From Siphonodentalium dalli (lineage: Eukaryota > Mollusca > Scaphopoda > Gadilida > Siphonodentaliidae): DNA of 64,000 nucleotides. Below the pieces are notes generated by a model. The model was not told the DNA's origin. It saw only the letters and a program-made list of their open reading frames with translations, and made no database searches. Where the stretch lies: positions 214,622,151-214,686,150 of the forward strand of contig CP136065.1 in the NCBI GenBank assembly GCA_032622095.1. The letters are read 5' to 3'. A program made the translations under genes and the position numbers. This document shows, in pieces, positions 49,128 through 59,039 of the stretch (position 1 is the first letter of the stretch; each line of letters starts with the position of its first letter).

Positions 49128-49448
49128 TTAAAGTTGATCTTGAAATCGCAAGTCCAATTCGTCGCTGCGCAGCAGGTCGATGATTCGTCGAAGTGTTTCG
49201 CAACAGCGGCATCGGCGATGGATAGCTGGTTCGATGTCGGTCGTCTCCGTGTAGATCGGGTCGTCTGGGCGTCTCTCAGACAACTCCGACCCACTGGCTG
49301 TGACTCTTTCGGTGTAAAACTATGATTGAAATTTCATGGCGTCGTCATTTTCGTCATCATCGGACGTCGAGGTATTTTCGTCCTCAATGTCCGAGTATGG
49401 GGTAGGTTCTGACAACTGGTCGACCCTTGTTCCACCGCCATGGTCAGC
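49128..49448 (-). CDS. Unexplained coding-like segment at the 3' end of the LTR element, one in-frame stop
   Basis: On the minus strand a strong acceptor-like sequence (TTTGAGTATTACAG) precedes a frame with no usable upstream Met. It encodes an acidic region (PYSDIEDENTSTSDDDEND) and reaches TAG at 49320-49322. The same frame then stays open for 63 more codons (SELSERRPDDPIY, HRRCRCCETLRRIIDLL) and ends at TAA 49128-49130, just before the polypurine tract. The composition looks coding and not random. It could be a spliced 3' exon of an accessory protein with one stop mutation, or two overlapping exons, since AATCATAG could also act as an acceptor. I recognise no domain. Confidence 0.4.
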
Positions 49449-49910
49449 CTGTAATACTCAAACGGATATTTGTGTGAGGTTCGAGAACAAATGACACAGT
49501 CAGAATACACAATGGTTAATTTTCCAATTTATCGGTATCGCTTGAGGGTCGTCAGATCGGCCCAATACGAAAATGGAATTTACAACTAATTATATAGATG
49601 GATTTGTTGACGAACAGTTTAAACACCAGATAAGTCGGGGTGATTGATTTCAATTATCAAAACGTATGACTGAATGTCGGGATTTATAGTCCCTATTCAA
49701 CGCTTGCTATAATCATTCTGATGATTATACAACTATAATACCCTGGACATCGTTATGCAACAATTAATATTTGAAATATATGAAATGCATAAATGTCTAT
49801 ATACATGCAAATGATTCTGATATCCGCGCAACAATAATTACGGAGGAAATTCGGAATACATTAATATACGATACATAATTAATACTAATCCAAATCCGCC
49901 ACAGATGTGG

Positions 49911-50201
49911 TCAGCCTCTGACGGCTATAATTGGATATACATGTAGGCGTTCCTGAGTGTTGTCCCGGAATAGCGCAGACGGCTTTGGTGCATCCGTCTC
50001 CATTGCTTCGTCGATGGGTTCTTTGAACACGGCATTCAGGATATCCTCAGGTCGCTGGTCTAACTGCTTACTATACATAATGGCTAACCTTGGCAACTGA
50101 TGTTTAACAAATTTCCACCAGAATCGGTGGGTCAAGATAATGAAAATTACTACTGTAACTACGTTACTAGGGCAAAATACCACCCTGGCCATCTCTACCA
50201 T
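49911..50201 (-). CDS. Putative accessory ORF with an N-terminal membrane segment
   Basis: The 96-codon frame starts at ATG immediately after an in-frame TGA. It encodes a hydrophobic segment (NVVTVVIFIILTHRFWW, residues 13-29), then a soluble acidic tail (PEDILNAVFKEPIDEAMETD). It lies between pol and the 3' LTR on the element's coding strand, where env or accessory genes sit in some elements. No signal peptide, glycoprotein ectodomain, furin site or fusion peptide was seen, so an envelope assignment is not justified. Confidence 0.4.
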   Translation of the reverse strand: MVEMARVVFCPSNVVTVVIFIILTHRFWWKFVKHQLPRLAIMYSKQLDQRPEDILNAVFKEPIDEAMETDAPKPSALFRDNTQERLHVYPIIAVRG

Positions 50202-50545
50202 TCATTGGGGTAATACTTTTTCGTTCACTAAGTCAGTCGTGAGCATATTTTCGATCGTGTTTATTTGAGCGGGGTGCGCTCAAACGTAGTAACCCTAAGG
50301 GTGGCGGCGTGCACGTTATCTCTCGGTGCGCGATTGCAAAGTTCAAAGCTTTATTTATTAAATCGTCATGCGCACGTGCCGGGTTTCATGGGGCGCGCGA
50401 CCTGTCATTGATCCGAACATGACTATTTATTCGCGATTCGGTCTGGGGCGTTGGGATAACTATTTTCAACATTTACGAAGCCAGGTTAGGTTTGCCAATA
50501 AGCCAGTTAAGGGTAGGGTCGCATTCTTCTGTAATGGACCCCAGG

Positions 50546-51044
50546 TCACTGTTTCGAGCACTCTATTATTATTGCTGATAGCACGGCTTTAAACAACGGT
50601 TTATCTATTAAGTTGCTGCTCGCTCCATTCATGAGCTGCTTACACTTGCGAGGGGCCGGTACGGGCCTACATTCACGAGGGTTTTGTTCAATGGCGGCCA
50701 CTTCCATTAACTCATCCTCTGAGCTGTCATCACTCGTAACCATCTTTGTTACTTTGCGCCCGTGTCGACGAGGCGCTGGAGCGCGTCGTGCCTTGGCACT
50801 CGGGTCTGGTCTCTCGTCCATGGACGAGTCAGGGTTTTGTAGCGGCTCTGAGCGCGCGAGTCGCGTCTTTCTACGCTGTAAGCGCATCTTAAGCTCGCTT
50901 AAAGGGACATCTTCGTCATCGGAGTCCGAACATTGTCTCCGATATCGAGCGATTACATCATCTGGTAATGGTTCTGTTTCATCGCCAGAAGACCCACCCA
51001 CAGGGTTAGGGGCAGGAACGTCGCTATCTTCGTCTTCGGGGGAA
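50546..51044 (-). CDS. Acidic/Ser-rich then basic tail downstream of integrase, probably the natural pol C-terminus
   Basis: In this frame the minus strand encodes an acidic Ser/Asp-rich region (GDETEPLPDD, CSDSDDEDVPLSEL). A basic stretch (RMRLQRRKTR-like, RRAPAPRRHGRK) and another acidic patch (TSDDSSEDELMEV) follow. It overlaps the last about 30 codons of the pol frame. The overlapping pol-frame end is hydrophobic and atypical, whereas this frame has consistent coding composition from a five-C run (plus-strand GGGGG at 51038-51042). A one-base length change at that run would fuse it to integrase. It may also be a separate ORF starting at ATG 51001. Charged C-terminal tails of integrases often act in chromatin targeting, but that role is inference here. 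Confidence 0.6.
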
Positions 51045-54000
51045 CAACATACGTTTGAGCACGCTTGTTGTTGTCAGTTTTGGGGATTTCCCATTCCAGG
51101 TTGGCTTTGCGCATATGTTCAGCATGGGATTGTGTGACTTTCCCAGTTAATTGATTCCTTAACTCGAAAGTAACGGGCGTTATTTGCTTGGTTATGCGGA
51201 AGTAGGGTTTCCATTTGCTTTCAAGTTTGCTTTTTCGTAAATGATTCTTCACATAGACGGCCTCGCCAATCTCGAATTTGGTGTCTGTGGCCTTTTTGTT
51301 AAATTTCGCTGCTTGTTGGCGTTTCGCCTGTTTCACGTGTTTGTGTACCATCATAAAGGATTTGTGCTGTTGTTGCAGAGCTATCTGATGGTAATCTTCT
51401 CCCGCGTATTTACGCCTGGGTTTTAGGAGATTGTCTATTGGGAACACGACGTCTCGGTTGTATAACAAGAAAAAGGGGGAGAATTTAGAAGTTTCATTTT
51501 TGTTAAATCGAATCGCAGCTAGTGCTTGATTTAAATGGACGTCCCACGTGTTTATTTGGTCTGCCACTTTCTTTGAGACAATGTCTTTAAAAGTCCTGTG
51601 AAATCTCTCCACTCTACTGTTGCTCTGGGGGTGATAATAAGACGTAGTCACGTGGTGAATGTTCAAGGCCTTCAGAGTGTCCCTGACCTTGTAATTAATG
51701 TTCTCACTGCCGTTATCAGTTATTATTTCTAGAGGGCATCCATGTCGCGGGAATATCTCGTCGATCAAGAGATGAACAACGTTATCGGCTGACTTGTCCT
51801 TGACCGGAAACGCTTCTGCCCACCCGCTATATAAGTCTATGAAGCTGATAATGTAGCGGTTACCCGATAGCGACGTGGGGTATGGCCCTGATAGGTCCAA
51901 CCCAATTTTGGCAAAAGGGTAGGGGGGCGTGTCCGTTATTTGCATTTTAGGGGATTGTTTTTGCAGAGACCTGACATGGCAGGTCACGCACTTTCCAATG
52001 TAACAGTTTAGTTCCTTGTACAGTCTGGGCCAAAAATATTTCGACCTAATCGCATCATGCGTTTTGTCTACTCCCACGTGGCCGTTATCATCGTGGTATT
52101 GTTGGATTATGTTGGTTTGAAGATGTGCGGGCACCCAAAGGCGTGGGGTCGGTTCTGCGTCAGCACTCGAGAGGTAATAGAGTACCCCGTCAATCATCAA
52201 GTGTTTGTCATTCCGGGTGTCCTCGCCTTTGTCGAGGGCCTCCAGAACTGACGCAATTTCCGGGTCTTTCTTTTGTTCCTCAAGCATGTTGAAGCCTGGC
52301 TTGTTGAACAGTAGATTAGTAGGTTGGTAAGCCTGACCAATTTGAGTTTTATTCGGCAGTTCCTTTGGGGTTACCTCGCAGCTTGCGAAGTCTTTGGGTT
52401 TAAATCGAGACGAATTCAAGGCGGCGATTTCCGCTTGGGTCTCGGCGACAGTAAGGTTATTGTCGTTGATATCTACCTCTACTTCTGCCTTCTCTTGTTC
52501 CGTATAAGCATTAGGTGGCGTTCGACTGAGCAGGTCTGCGCAGTGATTATCTGGGCCAGCTATATACTCAATGTTACAGTTATATCCAGTTATGCCCAAA
52601 GCCCACTGTTGAATTTTCTTGTTCTGCATGGGGGATTCCAAGAGATACTTCAATGGTTTATGATCTGTTTTTATCGTGAAAGTGGCGTTATGAAGGTAAT
52701 GGTCCAACCTTTGTAATGCGAAGTGAATTGCATATGCCTCTTTCTCCACAGTTGGCCATCGGGTTTGAGTATCACTAAGTTTGTGTGAGAGATAATAAAT
52801 TGGTTCTTCAACGCCATCTGAGCCCAACTGGGTCAGACAGGCACCGATGCAAAGGTCGCTTGCATCAGTATACAATGTATAGGGCGTGGCCGTATTTGGG
52901 TAGGCCAGGAGAGGCACTGCCGTGAGATTTTCTTTTAGTTTGTCAAACGAAATTTGGCAAGCTTGGTCCCATTTGAATTTGGCATATTTTTTTGTAAGCT
53001 GTACCAAAGGTTCAGCGATTTGCGAAAATGAGGGGACAAATCTGCGGTAGTAGTTGCTCATGCCAATGAAGGAACGTACTTCTTTTACTGATGTTGGGGG
53101 CACAAGCGACCGGATGGCCTTGACCTTGTCGGGGTCAGGTCGGACGCCGTCGGTATCAATTATAAAACCCAAATACCGTGTTTCTTGCTTTAGGAATTGG
53201 CACTTTTTTAATTTTAATTTCAGTGTATGTTGGCGCAACTTGTCAAAGACTTTCTGGATATGTTCCAAGTGTAATTCTAGGGACTCGCTGTAGATGAGGA
53301 CGTCGTCTAAGTAGGCAATGGCGTAATCACCCATCCCACATAACACCTGGGCCATCAGCTGGGAGAAAACCCCTCCAGCGTTCCGGAGCCCAAAAGGCAT
53401 GGAGTTGAATTCAAAAAGACCTCGGTGGCAAGCGAATGCCGTCTTTTGCTTGTCCTCCTCTGCGACCTGGCACTGCCAATAACCGCTTTTGAGATCGATA
53501 GCGGTGAAGAATTTAGATTTTCCAAGAAGTGCCAAAATATCGTCGATAACCGGAAGTGGGTATGACATAGGTTTGGTTACGGCATTTAATTGCCTGAAGT
53601 CGACGCAAAATCGTTTGGTGCCATCGCGCTTATCAACCATAACAATCGGACTTGAGTAAGGACTCGAACTCGGCCTGATAATGTCTGCTTCTAGCATATC
53701 ATTTATGGCAACGTCAACCACCGGTCGTTTATTCAAAGGGGTGCGATACGGGCGAAGTTTTATCGGAGGGTGGTTTCCCGTGTCGATATGCATTTTGACT
53801 GTGCTCGTCTGTGTCAGCTCGGTATCTTTGTCGGCAAAGATGTCCGAGTTGGACTTCAACAATTTTATCAGTGTTTCTCGGTATCGCTCTGGGCACGAAA
53901 CTTCGGCCAAATTTAATCTTTTCTCGCCGGTAGCGCGCGCTGACCTAGAGTTGTCTACCCTGTTATGGCCGGCGCGTCTAAGGGCGTAGCCATCGTCGCG

Positions 54001-54776
54001 GTAATTACGGGTCGTCGGGAACTGGGAGCTTTGTGACAAAGAGTTAATTTCGCGGCTGGTTCCAGGGTCACACACTACCGTCTTGCCGATTACACTGCCC
54101 CGTCGTAGGCGAAACGTTTTGTTGGTGTTATTGACGAGTAATACCGGGACCTTGTTCCTCTTGCCCACCCCAGAAATGGAGCTGCCGATTTCCAGACCGG
54201 GTTCTGACGCTAGGTAGCCTGTCTCGATTTGGGCCACCTCTACTAATGTCGACTTGCGAAGAGAAGCTAAGTTTTTTGATTTTCCCATACATAAAGTTGA
54301 TGTTTGAGGCTTTAAGCTAACCTTGCTGGTCAATCTCAGCAGGGAAGCTATGTGCGCGTCCGATTCCAATGGGACGTACACGTCACTGACCTTGAGGCAT
54401 CCCAGATCATAATATAGTCTGACCCCCCGAGAGGTCAACCAATCCCTCCCCAAGATCATATTCCGGGTCATATCATTCGCCACATAAAATTTATGGGTTA
54501 ATTTTAGTTTCGCCATTCTGAAGGTCAGTTCCACGCTACCAAGTACGCCCAGTGACTTCCCATTCACGGAGCTAAGGTTGATGTGTTCCCTAGTTAGTTT
54601 CGGTCGGAACTGTAATGCGTCATAGACGCGTTTGTGAATCAATGATACTTCCGCTCCACTATCCACTAATGAGCGATATTTATTTTTCCCTATTCTAACT
54701 AAACAGGAGCTGGGGTTCCCTACAATATTTATGTTATATTTCCTCCCATTTGTGGCCTCAATGAGAGGATTCCTTA
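50953..54776 (-). CDS. pol: Pol polyprotein: protease, reverse transcriptase, RNase H, integrase
   Basis: The frame is open from the gag stop. The first listed residue near 54666 is a GTG codon inside the protease, so translation must enter by frameshifting from gag. Counting from that codon, the domains are as follows. Protease has the DSGA triad (residues 2-5). RT has D391 (FFTAIDLKSGYWQ) and YLDD (452-455). RNase H has D601 (LYTDASD), E643, D668 and D711. The integrase zinc module has H858, H863, C893 and C896. The DDE core has D924 (IGLDLSGP), D984 (IITDNGSEN) and E1020 (NSRVERFHR), with 35 residues between the last two. An SH3-like C-terminal module with KWKPYFRI follows, without a chromodomain. 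All catalytic residues are intact over 1237 codons, so the enzyme set looks functional. The last about 30 codons are probably out of the natural frame. Confidence 0.95.
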
Positions 54777-55877
54777 GTTTTTTGCATATGTGGGCGGGGT
54801 CATCATTCGTGGCGGTTCGTTTAATGTCGGATATCTCCGGCTGTGACGCGGTGTATCATGGGATAGGTCACGTGATCGGTTCGGCTGATCTCGGCGGATT
54901 CCCCTAGGTGGCGTTACTGGCGTGTTCCATTGCCTTTGCTTCGAATCTCCGGATTTAGAGGGGCAATTTCTAGCCAAGTGATTACCGTTGCAACCCCAGC
55001 AAGATACGTGCCTTCGGTTTTCGGTCTTAAAGGGGCAGTCGCGAGCGAAATGGTCACCTTGACACGTCCAACATTCGACTGTTCGTGGTTTAACCACCGC
55101 TTCGACATGCACCTGTCTCGGGCGTGATCGGTGTTCACGGGTCGTGTGGTTATCGCTTGCGCAAATATCGCAGGTTGCCCTCGCGTGTTTGTTTCTGAAA
55201 CTATCGATTTCCATTGCTTCCGGTTCGTTTTCGTTGTAATTTTCGCGGCCCGTTCGTAGGTTGAATACCCGTCGGATCCCCATTTCCCGCATGGCGATGT
55301 CGGTTGCCAATTTTAGTGTCTTCGGCGCATCCCTGATCAACTTCATTTTCAAACTGTCGCTTCTTAAAGCGTCAATATAAAACCCTACGAGTTGGCCTTC
55401 AACCGCGTTGATCCCGCCGGGCTGCTCTCGGTATGCCACAATCGCGATCTCCAAAATCCGTTCGGCAAGCACATGTAAATTTTCGTTTTGTTTTTGCTTG
55501 ATTTTTCTTAGCATCGAAAAGGCGAATTGAATGTCATTTATCTCGGCAAATCGACTAGATAATTCAGTTTTTGTGTCTTGCCACGTGGCGTTAGGATTCG
55601 TGGCCAAATATGTTTGTAAAAAATCTGATACGGGGCCCGTCGCGCTCTGAAATGCCATATAGGGCTTCTTTGCTTCGTTAGCGCCGGTTAGGATCGCGCA
55701 TTTTTCTATCGACTTGACCCACCCGTGGTATTTCGTGGGGTCCCCGTCAAATGACGTCACTACCTGTGTCACCGTAGTCATGGCCATTGCAGCAATTTGA
55801 GAATTGATAGATTCTGTTAATGGGGCGAGAACACCAGCTGATTGTTGTTGTTGGGTAGCCATTATGATAATAAACAA
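54774..55877 (-). CDS. gag: Gag polyprotein of the gypsy-type element
   Basis: The 367-codon frame contains a capsid-like region (residues about 40-200: DGDPTKYHGWVKSIEK, WQDTKTELSSRF, ENLHVLAERIL) and two zinc knuckles of form C-X2-C-X3-H-X4-C (269-281 and 293-305). A basic, Arg-rich tail follows. A third Cys-rich pair (CDIC, 236-239) precedes them. Gag forms the particle and binds element RNA through the knuckles. Met1 (55877) or Met6 (55862, MATQQQQ) may be the start. The stop TAA at 54774-54776 directly follows the A-AAA-AAC slippery sequence used to reach pol. Confidence 0.93.
   Translation of the reverse strand: MFIIIMATQQQQSAGVLAPLTESINSQIAAMAMTTVTQVVTSFDGDPTKYHGWVKSIEKCAILTGANEAKKPYMAFQSATGPVSDFLQTYLATNPNATWQDTKTELSSRFAEINDIQFAFSMLRKIKQKQNENLHVLAERILEIAIVAYREQPGGINAVEGQLVGFYIDALRSDSLKMKLIRDAPKTLKLATDIAMREMGIRRVFNLRTGRENYNENEPEAMEIDSFRNKHARATCDICASDNHTTREHRSRPRQVHVEAVVKPRTVECWTCQGDHFARDCPFKTENRRHVSCWGCNGNHLARNCPSKSGDSKQRQWNTPVTPPRGIRRDQPNRSRDLSHDTPRHSRRYPTLNEPPRMMTPPTYAKN
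54777..54783 (-). promoter_or_regulatory. Candidate -1 ribosomal frameshift site A-AAA-AAC
   Basis: In the gag frame the codons are GCA AAA AAC TAA. The heptamer fits the X-XXY-YYZ rule in exact register, and pol is in the -1 frame and open across it. A possible small stem (CCTC...GAGG) follows within 20 bases. A longer stimulatory structure was not assessed. Confidence 0.85.
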
Positions 55878-55961
55878 TTAGACTCACGTTTTGCGAATTT
55901 CCCCACACTGTTTCTGTGCACACTGTTCCTCTTCTGGCTTCACGTTGTGTCTGTGATTAGC

Positions 55962-55990
55962 GTTCAGATCCTGGCTCGAAGGCACCAGTT
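55962..55990 (-). promoter_or_regulatory. Candidate primer-binding site (tRNA-Tyr type)
   Basis: The plus strand TTCAGATCCTGGCTCGAAGG followed by CACCA looks like the T-arm, acceptor strand and CCA end of a tRNA. It is closest to animal tRNA-Tyr (…GGCTCGAAGGACCA) with one extra C. On the element's strand it begins TGGTGCCTTCGAGCC, eight bases after the 5' LTR. The unusually long match extends into the T-arm. Confidence 0.65.
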
Positions 55991-55998
55991 AAGAGATA

Positions 55999-56764
55999 TG
56001 TGCCAATACGGGTACATATAACTCTTAAGGCTATCAGAACGGTTTGATTATTTATATATAACAAAGTCAATAATGTTCAATCATCGGCATCTGGGTTTCT
56101 CTTCCTGTCGTCTGCTTGGTTTAGAGTCTTCTTCCGTCTTCATAGGTTGTGTGTGTCTGCTTGTCTTCTACTCGGTTGAGTTCCGGTTGAGTTCGTCTTC
56201 CTGTCGTCTGCTCTTCTTCTTCCTCCGTCGGCGCATCAGTGGGGCGTTGTTAGAAATACAAGAGCATAATGTTTACCTTGTATTTCCGTCCATTGCTCCA
56301 CTCTGCTCTTCTAAGCGTCCGAGGGTTCGTGATGATCGCTTGTGTTGGTCAGATAGAAACTGGTTAGAACTGTCTTTTCATGTTTGCTTGCTTCTTCCTA
56401 AAATACCCAGTGTCTGCTAATGACGGCCATGTGTATTTTCACGGCGCGTCGGTTCATCGTACTTAGGGTAATTGAGTTATCGTCATCTCCCCATGGGTCC
56501 TATTAACTCTCCTGGTTTCAGTAGCTTTCTAGGCGATACATCTGGTCTTGCTAATCCTCAAGACCGTGTTCTGTTTACTCCACAAATCATTTCCCTATGT
56601 TATTGCATGGACGCTCGCTAATTCGATTTGGTGCTCAGTACTTTTGTGATCTAGATGTGGTCAACAGCGACGCTGATATGTGTGGTAATCGAGCGCCCCT
56701 CTGACAGAGATTTCCTATCTTCTTCCCGGGTTGAAAGTTATGTCCCTGTGGTTGTCTTGGCACA
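55999..56764 (-). repeat. 5' LTR of the gypsy-type element
   Basis: It is the direct copy of 48341-49106. In the element's direction a TATATATAAATA sequence (plus-strand 56049-56061) could be the TATA box. It would place transcription start only about 30-40 bases before the LTR end, leaving a short R-U5. That is inference. Confidence 0.95.
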
Positions 56765-56849
56765 GGAAATTAATGACAGAGTTGTCAAGTCAACCACTTT
56801 ACTTGGACTATCGGAAATGTCTGAATCACTATACGAACATCGGGATATA

Positions 56850-56880
56850 CTATATCGGGAGATACTATATCGGGAGTCCT
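56850..56880 (+). repeat. Short tandem GATACTATATCGGGA repeat
   Basis: Two adjacent copies of a 15-bp unit lie just beyond the LTR element, with no assigned role. Confidence 0.6.
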
Positions 56881-56955
56881 TTGTATGTGAGCGGCAGAGA
56901 CACCAAACAAACTTAATGTATATACCCATCCGATATACCCATTGATATACTCACA

Positions 56956-57326
56956 GCTCCAACGTTGTGGAACAAACTCCCGGACGTTCTGAGGCTTACG
57001 GATGATCGTTTAGAATTCCGTAAAGTTTTAAAGACACATCTTTTTAAAATAGCTTATGGACTCAACTGAAATTTTTAACTGACTTTATCTGGAGTTTCTC
57101 TTCGAATGACTTTTTTAACCATTGATTTATATCTGTGATTTTTTTTTTTTAGGATTTGCCATCTCTTAGACTTATTTTATCCGCGTGTTCTCTCTTTTAT
57201 CCTATAGTATGATGATCTTTTATTGTATATATATTTTATCACATATTTTATGTACCAGCGGCTATGAACACAACTCTGTAGTGAAATAGGCGCTCTACAA
57301 ATGTTAATAATAATAATAATAATAAA
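56956..57326 (+). mobile_element. 3' end of an L2/CR1-like LINE with (TAA)n tail
   Basis: The frame 56956-57069 encodes APTLWNKLPDVLRLTDD and FRKVLKTHLFKIAYGLN before a stop. This is the typical extreme C-terminus of CR1/L2-group reverse transcriptase proteins. It is followed by an about 235-bp 3' UTR ending GGCGCTCTACAAATG(TTAATAA)n, the tail form of those LINEs. No RT catalytic part precedes it, so it is 5'-truncated, as LINE insertions usually are. Confidence 0.85.
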
Positions 57327-58170
57327 GACAAATTTGCTATCGTTGGAAAGGTAAGCATGTAGACCACCTGATAGGACCTACTGTCGCATCTTAAATTGGT
57401 GCCGTTGCCAACACGTGCCCAAAAAGTATAGTCACATTCGACCAGTAAAAGCTTCAATTTTTTAACATTCTTCTTCATTATACTTAAATTCTGGTTGAAT
57501 TGTATCAGGAAGATTTGGGGACTCAGTTGTACGTTCCCATTGGGTATAATAGTCGATGTAGCGTTTGGGTCACCGTTTTTGGGTAATTTTCGTTTTTAGT
57601 GAGAAATTGATGATTGTTTGGAATCGCGGTGCTGGCTGAGGACCACACACTAACAACTGGACTGTGATGTGTAATTGTGAAGATCTTGACGTGGTCAGAT
57701 TGTATGGCTTATATGATTGAACATTGATCTGTTTGTCACGGAAAAGATTCTAATAATTAGGAATAAATGTATGTAAAATTCCTTGAAATTTCATGAAAAG
57801 TATATCGATACGAACCGACAATATTCTGCAACAATAGTATTGACATGTTTAACATTCCTAGAATGTTCTAGACACCATCTGCTTTCGGAATTGAGGTTCA
57901 TTCTGTTTTAACGACCAATGTTGGTATTTGTGAATATTATTTTGAATAAAAACTCCATTTTCTGTACACTATTATTGAAAATTAATTAAATTTTAATTCT
58001 TCTGCAAATGTGAGCTAGGTGATCAATATAAGTTAAAATTACATTATTCACTTAGTGATGTTATTTGGATTACAATATATGTGTTTATAATTGAATTGTC
58101 AATGGAGATATCATAATTATGTACCATTATGTGATGACAATAATGAACCAACGTGTTCATATATAAGAAC
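57327..58170. other. No feature recognised
   Basis: AT-rich, non-repetitive at the scale I can read. No coding signature. Confidence 0.4.
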
Positions 58171-58175
58171 TACAT

Positions 58176-58302
58176 GACGGATTCAATGTGGTCATGGGAT
58201 TTTGACTGCTAGAAACATTCAGCAAACTGCATTAATCCCGAATGAATTTGCTGATTTTTTATCAACGGTAAAATTCCATGACCACGTTGAATCCGCCGTT
58301 TA
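58176..58302. repeat. Hairpin/MITE-like inverted repeat
   Basis: GACGGATTCAATGTGGTCATG (58176-58196) with GGATTTT pairs with AAAATTCC and ATGACCACGTTGAATCCG (about 58270-58297). The inner words CAGCAAA/TTTGCTG also pair. Confidence 0.75.
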
Positions 58303-59039
58303 TTATTTATATTTATATAACTTCATCATGAACTAGGATTGTTTGTGTTTCCCACTATTTGTACATCTGCAAATTAAAAAAAAACGCATTACATGGAGTT
58401 CAATTCTGACAGTTCATTTTATGTTGAAATCTTTGATTTTTAGAAAACCAAACATTCAAGTTGTTGGACCGGTAAACCCATCCATGGTGAGCGTTAATGT
58501 CCCGTTATTTTGCTGATCAAATTGTGGGAATTCATTGACGAAGAGCGGAATAAGGAGGAGACGCACGTTTGCCCAAAATATTTTCATTTTTGGGTGGTTC
58601 GGGTAATTTGGTAATATCATGATAAATCCACTTAACAGGGATGTGGAAGACATGTTGAGGAATGCAATCCATTCGTTGACAATTTTGAAATATGAACATC
58701 ATGAGAGATTTGTAACATTTTAGAATAAGTTCACTTTAGGCACCGAGAACTGTTATCTACTTTTACTTTCATCGTTAAACTCTGGTTACAGATGTGGCAT
58801 CATGATATATGTTTCCATGAGAAGAGCCGTCTTTCTGCAGAAGAAGGAACACCATTCTTATAAATAAAGTCAAATTATAAGTACCCTATTCTGAAAAATG
58901 GCAATAATAAGCCGGAAATTTGCAATTGGTACTATTTAAGGTGGACAAGTGACAAATCAATTGAAATTATAAAACAAGCCAACAGTCTGTATATTTGGAT
59001 ATTAAATCGAGCAATCATAATACAATAATACAGTTATAT
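58303..59039. other. No feature recognised
   Basis: AT-rich sequence, short frames only. Confidence 0.35.

Larger units (their letters stand above)
48337..56768 (-). mobile_element. Complete Ty3/gypsy-type LTR retrotransposon with GGAA target duplication
   Basis: Two 766-bp direct LTRs (48341-49106 and 55999-56764) flank gag and pol on the minus strand. By eye the LTRs show no difference. The 4-bp sequence GGAA lies immediately outside both ends (48337-48340 and 56765-56768). The order gag, protease, RT, RNase H, integrase defines Ty3/gypsy type. The element is 8424 bp, long for the type, because about 1.8 kb separates the integrase from the 3' LTR. Identical LTRs imply a recent insertion. 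Confidence 0.95.

Noticed and set aside
50613-51137. 174-codon plus-strand ORF opposite the pol tail
   Set aside because: It is antisense to the charged minus-strand tail, whose composition explains the openness.
55962-55990. Possible tRNA gene fragment
   Set aside because: It has only the T-arm and acceptor 3' end, and it sits exactly at the primer-binding position of the LTR element.
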